From: Corynebacterium anserum
GTDB lineage: Bacteria > Actinomycetota > Actinomycetes > Mycobacteriales > Mycobacteriaceae
Assembly (NCBI RefSeq): GCF_014262665.1
Contig: NZ_CP046883.1
Coordinates: 1,302,001-1,366,000, forward strand
Reading direction: 5' to 3'
DNA length: 64,000 bases
Of this stretch, positions 46,883 to 56,036 are shown one piece after another. Within the stretch, counting starts at the first letter, position 1, and every line of letters begins with the position of its first letter. Under the pieces are notes generated by a model that saw only the letters and a list, made by a program, of their open reading frames with translations, searched no databases and was not told the DNA's origin. Made by a program: the position numbers and the translations under genes.

Positions 46883-47917
46883 ATGAATCTCGTGATCTCC
46901 CATAATGGAATCGGCGACCTTTCCACTTCTCTGGCTATGTCCGAGCATGGCCGGGGCTCCATCACACGCATTGGCTCCCGTCCGGCGCAAGAGTTTGCAC
47001 GCCCCACGTTCGCGTCCGGAGCGGTGTTGTGGCGTCGACCAGATGGCTATGGTGCTCTACACGGCGAAGGTGATACGGAGAACATGCTTATCGCCGTGGT
47101 TCATCGCCCTCACTACGATGATTGGTCGCTTCCTAAAGGAAAGGTCGATCCCGGTGAAAATCTCGCAGGTACCGCGGTGCGGGAAATAAAAGAGGAAACT
47201 GGGCTCGACGCCACGCTCGGTTGGTTACTGGGCTATGTTCATTACCCGGTGGGATCTCGAACCAAAGTTGTTTATTACTGGACTGCGGAAATCGCCACAG
47301 GCCAATTCGAGAAGAATAGTGAAGTCGATGAACTCAGGTGGGTCAGCTTTGCTGAAGCAGCGGAACTGCTCAGCTACGACATCGACCGAGATGTCATCAA
47401 GGCTGCAGAGGAAAGCCTCTCTCTAGGCTGCAATCGGCGCGTATTGTACGTCCGCCATGCCAAAGCTCACGACCGTAAGGGCTGGGGCGGCGATGATAAT
47501 TTGCGCCCCTTGACTAAGAAAGGTCGCCGTCAAGCAGAGGCGTTGGCTTCTGAGCTCGAGGGCTACCGGCCACTGAATCTGGCCTCCGCCGAACCAGAAC
47601 GATGCCAGAACACCGCCAGTCCCGTAGCGCAACAGTTGGAATTAGAGTTACATGTCAACCCACAACTGGGCGACGTTGCATGGAATGAAGACCCCACCAC
47701 AGCCTTGGATGCTTTCCACGCAGCTACCACTTTTCCTGTCTCCGCTATCGTGGCACAGGGAAATGTGATTCCTGGGATCATTGAGAAACTCAGTGGCGAC
47801 GCACACATTGAGATCGAAGATATGCGGGTGAAAAAATCCAGTGTGTGGGTGTTGCACTTTGCCAGTAACCGGCTGCTGGGCTTGGATTACTTGGCTAGCC
47901 CTTTGCCGGTGAAGTAA
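46883..47917 (+). CDS. mutT1: MutT1-type Nudix hydrolase with C-terminal histidine phosphatase domain
   Basis: MutT1 proteins hydrolyse 8-oxo-(d)GTP and diadenosine polyphosphates to limit oxidative mutation. The Nudix box is at about residues 90-112 (GKVDPGENLAGTAVREIKEE, preceded by WSLPK). The C-terminal half is a histidine phosphatase of the RHG superfamily: VLYVRHAKAHDRKGWGGDDN near residue 190, where RHAKA replaces RHG, and LASAEPERCQNTASPV near 235. This two-domain layout is that of M. tuberculosis MutT1. The start is uncertain: ATG 46883 has GAGG one base away, while GTG 46892 would be better spaced. It ends before the bidirectional terminator at 47951-47984, facing leuD. Confidence 0.93.
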   Translation: MNLVISHNGIGDLSTSLAMSEHGRGSITRIGSRPAQEFARPTFASGAVLWRRPDGYGALHGEGDTENMLIAVVHRPHYDDWSLPKGKVDPGENLAGTAVREIKEETGLDATLGWLLGYVHYPVGSRTKVVYYWTAEIATGQFEKNSEVDELRWVSFAEAAELLSYDIDRDVIKAAEESLSLGCNRRVLYVRHAKAHDRKGWGGDDNLRPLTKKGRRQAEALASELEGYRPLNLASAEPERCQNTASPVAQQLELELHVNPQLGDVAWNEDPTTALDAFHAATTFPVSAIVAQGNVIPGIIEKLSGDAHIEIEDMRVKKSSVWVLHFASNRLLGLDYLASPLPVK

Positions 47918-47950
47918 TCCTTTCCCGACGTTCTGTCTGTGGGGTAGCCG

Positions 47951-47985
47951 AAAGACACCGTCCAACGAGGTGGACGGTGTCTTTT
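47951..47985. terminator. Bidirectional terminator between mutT1 and leuD
   Basis: AAAGACACCGTCCA and TGGACGGTGTCTTT form a perfect 14-bp stem with loop ACGAGG, flanked by A-rich and T-rich ends on the two strands. It lies between the convergent mutT1 and leuD. Confidence 0.85.
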
Positions 47986-48056
47986 ATTCAGAGTGCGCAC
48001 CTAATTCTGAGCACATTGGTCTTATGAAAATGCTGCTTCTTTGAGGTCTCGCATCC

Positions 48057-48653
48057 CTAAGGTGCTGGCAGTGTGCGTGGTTTGAAGCTGGGACGCTGTG
48101 ATTCGTAAGCCTTAATCGCCTCTTCATCCCGCAGGGTCAGGCCGATGTCGTCCAACCCTTCCATAAGGCGCCACCGAGTGTAATCGTCTACCTCAATCTG
48201 GAAGGTGTGATTACCTAATGTCGCAGTGCGTTCCTCCAAATTGACCGTCATGTCTTGACCCGGATCTTGTTCGAGCAATTTCCAGATCAATTCAATATCG
48301 GATTCCTCCAAAGTGGCCGCCAACAAACCGGCCTTCCCTGCATTTCCCCGGAAAATGTCTGCAAAGCGGGATGACAACACCACGCGGAATCCGTAGTCCA
48401 TGAGAGCCCATACAGCATGCTCGCGGGAAGACCCCGTACCGAAATCCGGACCGGCTACCAGAACTGAGGCGTTCTTGTACTCATCCTGATTCAGCACGAA
48501 ATTCTCATCCTTGCGCCAGGCCGCAAAGAGGCCATCCTCGAACCCGGTTCGGGTCACTCGCTTCAGGTATACCGCTGGGATGATCTGATCGGTGTCCACA
48601 TTGGAGCGGGTCAGAGGGGCGGCCACACCGGTGTGAGTGGTGAACTTTTCCAT
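48057..48653 (-). CDS. leuD: 3-isopropylmalate dehydratase small subunit
   Basis: Swivelling subunit of isopropylmalate isomerase, which converts 2- to 3-isopropylmalate in leucine synthesis. The start [20 protein letters not shown] and the block [20 protein letters not shown] are typical of LeuD. The substrate-site loop [19 protein letters not shown] is near residue 72. The ATG at 48653 has GGAGAAC about eight bases upstream and gives the usual length of 198 residues; longer frames run into leuC. It follows leuC after a 61-base gap. A convergent terminator (47951-47985) ends the leuCD transcript. Confidence 0.96.
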   Translation of the reverse strand: MEKFTTHTGVAAPLTRSNVDTDQIIPAVYLKRVTRTGFEDGLFAAWRKDENFVLNQDEYKNASVLVAGPDFGTGSSREHAVWALMDYGFRVVLSSRFADIFRGNAGKAGLLAATLEESDIELIWKLLEQDPGQDMTVNLEERTATLGNHTFQIEVDDYTRWRLMEGLDDIGLTLRDEEAIKAYESQRPSFKPRTLPAP

Positions 48654-48714
48654 AATTACTGTTCTCCTAAGTCTGGGGAATTCTCGTTCGGGTGAATTCT
48701 CTGGTGTGGGCGGT

Positions 48715-50163
48715 CTATACGTGGACCTGAGACGTGGCGTCAGTGAGGTCAGCCGGCGACGATAGATATCCGCGTACCGCGGTGGCGGCGGCAACCGGTG
48801 GAGACACCAGATGGGTGCGCGAGCCCTTACCCTGACGGCCTTCAAAGTTGCGGTTTGATGTCGACGCCGAGCGCTCACCCGGTTGCATCTGATCTGGATT
48901 CATTCCCAAGCACATAGAGCATCCCGCGGTACGCCATTCGGCCCCGGCTTCAACGAAAATCTTGTCCAAACCCTCGTCCTCGGCCTGCATCTTCACTCGA
49001 GCGGATGACGGAACAACAAGCATCCGTACCCCATCTGCGACCTTGTGGCCCTTGATAACCTCGGCAGCGACGCGTAGGTCTTCAATACGGGAGTTCGTGC
49101 ACGACCCCAAGAACACCGTATCAATCTTCACCTCACGCAAAGGCGTGCCTGGTGTCAGATCCATGTATTCCAGTGCGCGTTCAGCGGCGGCACGTGAATT
49201 ATCGTCCGAAAAGTCCTCCGGAGATGGGACTTTCTCCCCCAGAGGCAAGCCTTGTCCTGGGTTAGTGCCCCATGTAACGAACGGCGTGAGCGCAGCGCCA
49301 TCAATGTGCACGACAGTATCGAACTCTGCATCGTCATCGGTGCGCAGAGACTTCCAATACTCCACGGCCTTATCCCAGTCCTCACCTGTCGGAGCGTGCG
49401 GGCGGCCTTTAATGTATTCGAACGTGGTTTCGTCCGGAGCTATCATTCCCGCTCGAGCACCGGCCTCGATGGACATGTTGCACATGGTCATGCGCGCTTC
49501 CATTGATAGCTTTTCAATGGCCTCGCCACGGTACTCAATAATGTGACCTTGCCCGCCACCGGTACCGATCTTAGCGATGATCGCCAAGATCAAATCCTTG
49601 GATGTCACGCCCGGCTGCAGCTCGCCAGACACCTCGATCGCCATGGTCTTAAAAGGCTTCAACGGCAAAGTCTGGGTGGCCAACACGTGTTCCACCTCAG
49701 AGGTACCAATTCCCATGGCGATGGAACCAAATGCGCCGTGCGTCGAGGTGTGGGAGTCACCACAGACGACGGTCATCCCTGGCTGCGTCAATCCCAGCTG
49801 CGGCCCCACCGTATGAACGATGCCCTGTTCAATGTCGCCCATGGAATGCAGACGGATACCAAACTCCTCAGCATTATCACGCAGTGTGGAGACCTGAAGC
49901 CGCGAGGTGGGTTCCTGGATCTCCAGCAAATTGCCTGAACTCACCCCAATGGTAGGGACATTGTGGTCTTCCGTGGCAATGGTCAGATCAGGTCGACGCA
50001 CCGGGCGACCAGCTTGCCGTAGTCCGTCAAAAGCCTGAGGTGAGGTCACTTCATGGACGAGGTGAAGATCGATATACAGCAGGTCGGGTCCGCCGTCTTT
50101 ACCTTCCGTCACGACGTGATCACGCCAGACTTTTTCGGCGAGAGTTAAAGGCTTATTCGTCAC
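48715..50163 (-). CDS. leuC: 3-isopropylmalate dehydratase large subunit
   Basis: Catalytic [4Fe-4S] subunit of isopropylmalate isomerase. Cluster ligands: the Cys in [20 protein letters not shown] near residue 352 and the pair in [15 protein letters not shown] near 412. Further aconitase motifs are [19 protein letters not shown] near 134 and [20 protein letters not shown] near 210. The 482-residue length is normal. The start at 50163 is ATG; upstream is the 210-base region shared with the divergent ltbR-like gene. Regulation by that repressor is likely, as in C. glutamicum where LtbR controls leuCD, leuB and trp genes. Confidence 0.96.
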   Translation of the reverse strand: MTNKPLTLAEKVWRDHVVTEGKDGGPDLLYIDLHLVHEVTSPQAFDGLRQAGRPVRRPDLTIATEDHNVPTIGVSSGNLLEIQEPTSRLQVSTLRDNAEEFGIRLHSMGDIEQGIVHTVGPQLGLTQPGMTVVCGDSHTSTHGAFGSIAMGIGTSEVEHVLATQTLPLKPFKTMAIEVSGELQPGVTSKDLILAIIAKIGTGGGQGHIIEYRGEAIEKLSMEARMTMCNMSIEAGARAGMIAPDETTFEYIKGRPHAPTGEDWDKAVEYWKSLRTDDDAEFDTVVHIDGAALTPFVTWGTNPGQGLPLGEKVPSPEDFSDDNSRAAAERALEYMDLTPGTPLREVKIDTVFLGSCTNSRIEDLRVAAEVIKGHKVADGVRMLVVPSSARVKMQAEDEGLDKIFVEAGAEWRTAGCSMCLGMNPDQMQPGERSASTSNRNFEGRQGKGSRTHLVSPPVAAATAVRGYLSSPADLTDATSQVHV

Positions 50164-50341
50164 GATCTCTCCTCATGTCTCAATCTGTCCCCGTGTTGGT
50201 GGGCCGATTGCTATTGTGTTGTGCGGATTGTGTTCAGGCGAGTGGAGCGTATCTGGCGACAGTCTCGTCTTGACTATTGCGCAGGAAGCCACACTGTGAG
50301 CTGGTTTTATTTCATTGTCATTTGGCATCTCTTAGTGGCCT

Positions 50342-50373
50342 ATTCCACTGGATGGAATGTATAGTATCAAATC
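50342..50373 (+). promoter_or_regulatory. Probable LtbR operator and leaderless promoter
   Basis: A perfect inverted repeat ATTCCA-CTGGA-TGGAAT (50342-50358) is followed at once by TATAGT (50360-50365). A start of transcription 8-9 bases further would fall on the ATG at 50374, giving a leaderless mRNA. The palindrome overlaps the promoter, as expected for autorepression by an IclR-family protein, and lies in the leuCD/ltbR divergent region. Confidence 0.55.
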
Positions 50374-51096
50374 ATGGGACACAATACGGAAGTGCCGTCA
50401 ACAAGCGGGATCCAAGTTCTCGACCGCGCAATCTTCATTCTTTCCGTCATTGCCGCGGAACCACGCAACCTCGCAGAGCTGTGCGAAATCACCGGTTTGC
50501 CACGGGCGACCACGCATCGCATCGCCGTGGCATTGGAAAAACACCGCCTCATAGAGCGTTTGCCCGATAGCCAATGGACTGCCGGGCCAGCTCTCACCGA
50601 ACTGGCGCCGCAATCCAATAGTCGCCTAGAAGAAGCTGCAGAATACGTCCTGCCAAAACTCATGCAAGAGACCAACGAGTCAGTACAGCTCTACCGACTC
50701 TCCGGCATGGAACGCGTCTGCATCGCCAATGCTGAGCCAGCCGCCGGCCTACGAGACACCGTTCCAGTGGGAACCCGTATGACTCTAGAAGCCGGTTCCG
50801 CAGCAAAAGTCCTCGTGGGTCACTCCTCCCCTTCTCTCCAAAAAGAGGTTCTCGCCACAGCGGCTTATTCCGCCGACGAACTGCGCAATGTCGTGCAGGA
50901 GGGAGTGGCAGACTCCCATGCAGAACGCGATCCCTCCCTTGCCTCTGCATCTGTTCCCGTCTTCGACACCAATGGTTCCCTCATCGCCGCCTTGTCCATT
51001 TCAGGCCCTGCCGATCGCATCGGTAAAAATGCCGGTGCCCGCTATGGGGCTCAGTTGAAGGCAGCCGCACTCGAGCTGCAAAAACAGTTGAAGTAA
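50374..51096 (+). CDS. ltbR: IclR-family regulator of leucine biosynthesis (LtbR-like)
   Basis: IclR-family repressor, 240 residues. The N-terminal winged helix-turn-helix spans residues about 8-70 (IQVLDRAIFILSVIAAEPRN, EITGLPRATTHRIAVALEKH). The effector-binding IclR domain covers about 75-235 (MERVCIANAEPAAGLRDTVP, GSAAKVLVGHS). In C. glutamicum LtbR, divergent from leuCD, represses leucine and tryptophan genes; the identical arrangement here supports that name. The ATG at 50374 has no ribosome site but lies nine bases after a TATAGT, consistent with leaderless translation. It is followed by a terminator and the tRNA-Glu gene on the other strand. Confidence 0.88.
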   Translation: MGHNTEVPSTSGIQVLDRAIFILSVIAAEPRNLAELCEITGLPRATTHRIAVALEKHRLIERLPDSQWTAGPALTELAPQSNSRLEEAAEYVLPKLMQETNESVQLYRLSGMERVCIANAEPAAGLRDTVPVGTRMTLEAGSAAKVLVGHSSPSLQKEVLATAAYSADELRNVVQEGVADSHAERDPSLASASVPVFDTNGSLIAALSISGPADRIGKNAGARYGAQLKAAALELQKQLK

Positions 51097-51139
51097 AGCA
51101 ATGTCTACTCCACGCCTGCCACAAAGCAACACTAAGACA

Positions 51140-51165
51140 AAAGCCCCAGCATAAGCTGAGGCTTT
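51140..51165 (+). terminator. Terminator after ltbR
   Basis: Stem AAAGCC-C-CAGC with GCTG-A-GGCTTT (one C-A mismatch, loop ATAA), followed by a T-rich run CCTTTTCTCTCGTTTT. It also lies just downstream of the minus-strand tRNA-Glu. Confidence 0.7.
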
Positions 51166-51182
51166 CCTTTTCTCTCGTTTTG

Positions 51183-51255
51183 TACCCCGTACGGGATTTG
51201 AACCCGTGTTACCGGCGTGAGAGGCCGACGTCCTAGGCCGCTAGACGAACGGGGC
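51183..51255 (-). tRNA. tRNA-Glu (anticodon CUC), first copy
   Basis: Full cloverleaf on the minus strand, 73 bases: acceptor GCCCCGT with ACGGGGT and discriminator A, anticodon loop CTCTCAC giving CUC, T arm GGGTTCAAATCCC. The CCA end is not encoded. It differs at one base (a wobble pair in the anticodon stem) from the copy at 62159-62231. Confidence 0.95.
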
Positions 51256-51930
51256 GGACGTTCATTCCTTGTGAACGAGATGTAACTCTACACAGTGCTT
51301 CATACACTCACCTAATCCGCAGCTAGATCAGTTGTCTCACGATGAAATTCTTAACGCTCGTGGATAGAGATCACCGCAATCGTGACATCTGCATGCACTG
51401 TTCCTTCACCGTGATCCTTAGAAAAGACACCTACTTTCCGCACCATCGATCGATGGAGACTTTTCCCTTGGCTCCTACATCAACACCTTCCTGAGAAAAT
51501 CTCCCCAAAACGCTCTTTATTCGATCCAAGCAACCCATTACTGAGTAAGGTTCTTCATGTCGGAAAATGGTGCAGTTCCACCGAACTTCAATGGATTTCG
51601 GTAAAACCGCACTATTTCATGCCGGCGAAGTGGCCGTCTCCATCGCTCGACGTCCACCTCCCTGCCCCGATCACATGTTCTTCCACACGTGTTCCACAGC
51701 AATTCAGAGCTGTTTTTACGCAGAACTGATTGAAAACTGGATGATGCAATGGCAATACAGAGTATAAAACCGCATTCTTTACAGCCATTCCTTGTCATCA
51801 AAGAACACACAAGTGATCAGAGTATGTAACCGGACGTGGCTAGGGAGATCACTGACATTCCACGAGATTGTCGCGGTGCACTGTATGGGGCATACCCCCA
51901 CCAAACCACCGCGACTGGAAAGAACTGACG
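51256..51930. other. Long non-coding interval between tRNA-Glu and the OPT transporter
   Basis: About 675 bases with no firmly supported gene. On the minus strand two short overlapping frames (51431-51538 and 51351-51446) have protein-like composition and are described in the findings. The promoters of the OPT gene and of tRNA-Glu must lie here; I cannot assign them with confidence. Confidence 0.5.
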
Positions 51931-53952
51931 ATGACTCAATCGACTCCTTCTGCCACACCGGGCGCCACACATACCGCCCCGACCGGCGCCGCCGGTTCAA
52001 CCCCGCGGCAGAATCCTATACGAGAGCTCACCTTCCGCGCGATCATTCTTGGTGGCATCATCACCCTGGTGTTCACGGCGGCAAACGTCTATCTGGGCCT
52101 CAAAGTTGGCTTAACATTTGCCACGTCCATCCCCGCTGCCGTCATTTCAATGGCCATTCTGCGCAAGTTTGCACATCACTCCATTGTGGAAAACAATATT
52201 GTGCAGACGATTGCCTCCGCAGCCGGTACGCTATCCGCGATTATTTTCGTCCTGCCCGGCCTCATTATGATCGGTTTTTGGTCTGGTTTCCCTTATTGGA
52301 CGACAGCTTTTATCTGTGCCATTGGCGGTATTCTCGGCGTAACCTATTCCATTCCTTTGCGACGCGCCTTAGTGACTGGCTCTGATTTGCCCTATCCCGA
52401 AGGCGTCGCAGCTGGCGAGGTACTCAAGGTTGGTGATGAACAAGGTTCCGCCGAAGAAAATAAGCGCGGCCTACACGTCATCATCGCCGGATCCCTAGCA
52501 TCCGCGGGTTTTTCCCTCCTCGCCGCAATGAAAGCCGCTGCTGGTTCCCTCACCTCCTATTTCAAACTCGGAGCTGGCGCTACCACAATTAGCGCGTCTT
52601 TGTCTTTGGCACTCATCGGTGTCGGCCACTTAGTAGGTATGTCCGTCGGCATCGCGATGATTGTGGGACTCGTCATTTCCTTCGGAGTTCTTCTCCCCAT
52701 GAAGACCGCTGGATTGGTTGATGGAGGCACTGCCCTCGCTGATGTTGTCGACGGAACGTTTTCAGCCGATGTGCGTTTTATCGGCGCTGGCGCTATGGCT
52801 GTCGCAGCTGTATGGACGCTACTCAAGATCATCGCCCCCATCGCTAAGGGAATCAAAGAATCCCTAGCTTCCTCCCGAGCTCGTCACGATGGCAAGGAAG
52901 TAGATATCACCGAACGCGACATCCCATTCCCCATCGTCGCTGGCGTCACCCTCGCCTCGATGATCCCGGTGGGACTGTTGTTGTGGTTGTTTGTCAAAGA
53001 CACAGAAATCATGCACCACACCACATCTCTGGTGCTGCTGTCCATTGTCTACGTACTCCTGGTTGGCCTTATCGTGGCCTCTATCTGCGGATACATGGCA
53101 GGCTTGATCGGTGCGTCGAACTCGCCTATATCCGGTGTTGGAATCATCGTAGTGTTATCCGCTGCACTCCTGATCAAAGCAGTAACCGGTAATGAGTCCG
53201 AAGTTCACCCAGAAGCCCTCGTTGCCTACACGCTGTTTACCGCTGCAGTGGTTTTCGGAATCGCCACCATCTCGAACGATAACCTGCAGGATCTTAAAAC
53301 AGGACAAATAGTCGGAGCTACACCGTGGAAGCAGCAAGTTGCTTTGATCATTGGTGTCCTCTTTGGTTCCGCAATCATCCCGCCTGTCCTGCAATTGATG
53401 ATGAAGGGTTTCGGCTTCGCAGGCGCACCAGGTGCCGGCCCCGATGCTCTGGCATCGCCACAAGCTGCCCTACTTTCCTCTGTCGCTAACGGCATCTTTG
53501 GCAACTCTTTGGATTGGTCGCTTATCGGATTAGGAGCCTTGATTGGCATTGGAGTCATCATCGTCGATGAAATTTTGCGGAAGACTTCTCGGTTCTCACT
53601 GCCTCCACTGGCGGTGGGAATGGGCATGTACCTTCCGATTTCCTTGACCCTGATTATTCCGTTAGGCGCACTGCTGGGGCTGTTGTACAACCGCTGGTCT
53701 CAGAAGCAATCTAACCCTGAAAGCTCCACGCGCCTCGGTGTATTGGTCGCAACCGGTTTGATTGTCGGTGAATCGTTGTTCGGCGTACTCAACGCAGGCA
53801 TCATAGCCGCAAGCGGAAACGGCGATGCTCTCGCCGTATTCCCTGCTTCGTGGACTCCTGTTGCTAACTGGCTAGGTCCGATCGTTTTTGCAGTGCTCAT
53901 CGGCTGGTGTTACCGCTACGTGCAGCGCAAAGCCACCGAAACCAAGGGATAA
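51931..53952 (+). CDS. OPT-family oligopeptide transporter
   Basis: OPT proteins import oligopeptides or metal chelates across the membrane. The 673-residue product has about 15 membrane segments. Near residue 30 is the start of the core, PIRELTFRAIILGGIITLVF, followed by AANVYLGLKVGLTFATSIPA, the family signature near residue 50. LPYPEGVAAGEVLKVGDE follows near residue 155. The N-terminal 27 residues are Thr/Ala/Pro-rich. The ATG at 51931 has GGAAAGAA upstream. A strong terminator (53965-53997) follows. It lies in the block between the two tRNA-Glu genes. Substrate cannot be predicted: peptides or iron-siderophore complexes are options for this family. Confidence 0.88.
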   Translation: MTQSTPSATPGATHTAPTGAAGSTPRQNPIRELTFRAIILGGIITLVFTAANVYLGLKVGLTFATSIPAAVISMAILRKFAHHSIVENNIVQTIASAAGTLSAIIFVLPGLIMIGFWSGFPYWTTAFICAIGGILGVTYSIPLRRALVTGSDLPYPEGVAAGEVLKVGDEQGSAEENKRGLHVIIAGSLASAGFSLLAAMKAAAGSLTSYFKLGAGATTISASLSLALIGVGHLVGMSVGIAMIVGLVISFGVLLPMKTAGLVDGGTALADVVDGTFSADVRFIGAGAMAVAAVWTLLKIIAPIAKGIKESLASSRARHDGKEVDITERDIPFPIVAGVTLASMIPVGLLLWLFVKDTEIMHHTTSLVLLSIVYVLLVGLIVASICGYMAGLIGASNSPISGVGIIVVLSAALLIKAVTGNESEVHPEALVAYTLFTAAVVFGIATISNDNLQDLKTGQIVGATPWKQQVALIIGVLFGSAIIPPVLQLMMKGFGFAGAPGAGPDALASPQAALLSSVANGIFGNSLDWSLIGLGALIGIGVIIVDEILRKTSRFSLPPLAVGMGMYLPISLTLIIPLGALLGLLYNRWSQKQSNPESSTRLGVLVATGLIVGESLFGVLNAGIIAASGNGDALAVFPASWTPVANWLGPIVFAVLIGWCYRYVQRKATETKG

Positions 53953-53964
53953 AACAATCGCATA

Positions 53965-53997
53965 AAGGCACGGGCTAGAAATTCTAGCCCGTGCCTT
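53965..53997. terminator. Strong hairpin between OPT gene and CMD gene
   Basis: AAGGCACGGGCTAGAA and TTCTAGCCCGTGCCTT are perfect 16-bp arms around one base, located between two convergent genes. There is no long T-run on either side but the stem is very stable. Confidence 0.7.
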
Positions 53998-54074
53998 GCC
54001 ATATTCTCCGCCACGTATAGGTCTTTTACTCCAGTAGGTCTTTTCCTTCGGGGAGTCACGGCCTTGTGATGCGA

Positions 54075-54524
54075 TCACTCGTCCTCAGGTTTCGATCCCA
54101 ATTCTTCCACGAGGACCTGCTGGGCGACCTTCATGGCGGCCAAAGCGGCTGGTGCACCGCAATATCCCGATGCATGCACAATAGCTTCCGTGATCTCTTC
54201 ACGAGTCAGGCCATTAGCCAATGCTCCTTTCACATGCCCACGCAGTTCTTCCGTGGCACGCAACGCTACCAACATGCCAATGTTCAATAAACTACGGTCA
54301 CGTCTGGATAGCCCCTCTCGCGTCCACACAGAGCCCCAGACTGTGGCGGTGATATGACGCTGGAGTTCTTCCCCGTCCGAGCCAGCATTACGCGATAATG
54401 CCGCGTCCACGAACTCGTCCCCCATGACCTCGCGACGAACACGGATTCCCGCTTCATAACGAGCATCGTGAGCAGCTTGTAAATCTGATTGAGAGTTGTT
54501 TTGTACGTCGCCCATAAGACTCAT
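54075..54524 (-). CDS. Carboxymuconolactone decarboxylase family protein
   Basis: CMD/AhpD-family fold, about 146-149 residues. Typical segments are TREGLSRRDRSLLNIGMLVA near residue 68, ELRGHVKGALANGLTREEI near 92 and IVHASGYCGAPAALAAMKVA near 115. The usual redox CxxC of AhpD is absent; one Cys is seen in GYCGAP, more like 4-carboxymuconolactone decarboxylase (PcaC). No other protocatechuate genes are nearby, so the substrate is open. ATG 54524 sits right after GTAGG; ATG 54515 is better spaced from AGGATGAG. It is convergent with the OPT gene and divergent from the BrkB gene. Confidence 0.85.
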   Translation of the reverse strand: MSLMGDVQNNSQSDLQAAHDARYEAGIRVRREVMGDEFVDAALSRNAGSDGEELQRHITATVWGSVWTREGLSRRDRSLLNIGMLVALRATEELRGHVKGALANGLTREEITEAIVHASGYCGAPAALAAMKVAQQVLVEELGSKPEDE

Positions 54525-54595
54525 CCTACGCAGAAGTTCTTGACTGCATTTCGTACCGGAATAATGAGCCGGAGACTCTGTAGATTTTATATTTG

Positions 54596-55864
54596 ATGAG
54601 CGTAGAGCATTTTTCCATCAACGATGGCACTGATGAGCGAGAGAATCTCCAGCCACGTACCGATGATCGCATCGTTCCCACCTTTGGAGGGCAGGTTACA
54701 CCAACACTGCCTTCCTCGGCATATCATCGCGAAGTCGTAAGTGAACAACGCTGGCTTCAGCCGTCTGCGTGGAAAATAATCGTCAAGCGCCTGTTTGTGG
54801 AAGTCTTTTTTAACGCTCTGCTAGATAAGGGCGCCACGCTTAGTTTCTTCACCTTGCTTACCGGTTTGCCTACTTTGCTGGCATTCTATGCAATCACCAC
54901 GTTGGTGCTCGACCGCAACCGTGACCAGGTTAATCTACTCACTGACGAATTTATCGCCGATAACGTCCCCGCCAACTTTCAACACAATGCGCACACCATC
55001 GTTCAAACGGTCATCGGTTCCACCGAACAATCAATCATCATGTTGGTGGTCAGCATTGTTTTTGCGTTGTTTTCCTCCTCCGCATACATTCGGGCTTTCT
55101 CACGCATGTCCAATGAAATGTATGGGCGCAAGGAAGGTCGTGGAATTATTCGCACGTGGGTAACCATGATGGCTATTACTCTGGTTCTGGTTTTGGGTCT
55201 CGTATTCATTGCCGGAGCGTATTTCCTGCGGGAAGATATTGCCCGGCCGTTACTGGATAAAGTTGCCGAGCCATTGAACTGGCAAGGATTTACCACGTTT
55301 GTGTTGGATCATTTTCTACCTACGTGGCAATACTTGCGTTGGCCGGTGATTCTCACGCTTTCTCTTCTGCTCATTGCGATTCTTTACCATGTGGCTCCGA
55401 ATGTCCGTTTCGGACGTGTCCGCTGGGTTTCGGTAGGTTCTGTGTGTGCGTTGATCAGCATCCTCGCTGTTGGGCAAATCCTCCGCTTATACCTCAATAA
55501 TTTCGGCCATTTCGGCCTCTACGGCGCACTCGGTGGTGTCATCGTCGCGCTCGTTGGCTTAGTGGTGAGTAATTCGTTACTGCTACTCGGTGTGAAACTC
55601 GACGCAGAAATTGCCCGAGTTCGCGAGCTTCAAGCTGGCATAGAATCCGAGCACATCATCCACGTTCCACCACGCTCTTCCTCCGCAGTCGATGGGCTGA
55701 CCCAGCTACACCAACAACTTGAAATTCAGGCCATCGAACTACGCGCGCACTCGGAACCCGCACCTCACTCCACGGCTTCCCCACCGGACGACATCGAACT
55801 ACACGCGCACTCGGAACCTCAATCCGCTGCGCAGAGGGCTACGCGGAAAGATTCGCCCCGGTAA
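54596..55864 (+). CDS. YihY/BrkB-family membrane protein
   Basis: Inner-membrane protein of the YihY/UPF0761 family, often mislabelled ribonuclease BN; true function unknown. The 422-residue product has about six membrane segments between residues 75 and 335, beginning LLDKGATLSFFTLLTGLPT and including SIIMLVVSIVFALFSSSAYI. The N-terminal 60 residues are soluble. The C-terminus is hydrophilic and contains a repeated nonapeptide (IELRAHSEP and IELHAHSEP, 25 residues apart). Start ATG 54596; a TTG just before it is less likely. glgP follows after a 118-172 base gap. Confidence 0.87.
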   Translation: MSVEHFSINDGTDERENLQPRTDDRIVPTFGGQVTPTLPSSAYHREVVSEQRWLQPSAWKIIVKRLFVEVFFNALLDKGATLSFFTLLTGLPTLLAFYAITTLVLDRNRDQVNLLTDEFIADNVPANFQHNAHTIVQTVIGSTEQSIIMLVVSIVFALFSSSAYIRAFSRMSNEMYGRKEGRGIIRTWVTMMAITLVLVLGLVFIAGAYFLREDIARPLLDKVAEPLNWQGFTTFVLDHFLPTWQYLRWPVILTLSLLLIAILYHVAPNVRFGRVRWVSVGSVCALISILAVGQILRLYLNNFGHFGLYGALGGVIVALVGLVVSNSLLLLGVKLDAEIARVRELQAGIESEHIIHVPPRSSSAVDGLTQLHQQLEIQAIELRAHSEPAPHSTASPPDDIELHAHSEPQSAAQRATRKDSPR

Positions 55865-56036
55865 GACTAAGCGGCATGGCGAAGGAACATGACGGGCTGC
55901 ATTGCCATCTCTGCGTTTATATCAATAACCGCTTATTTACTCGGCCGCCGCCTCATCGCATGGGATTTGTCTACAGACCCCCATGAGCTACCCGCATAAT
56001 CAGCACTTTGTTCGAACAAGGCTTAAAATCGAGCCT

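Noticed and set aside
51538..51810. 90-codon minus-strand frame upstream of the OPT gene
   Set aside because: Cys- and Arg-rich composition, no ribosome site, no recognisable domain; not supported as a gene.
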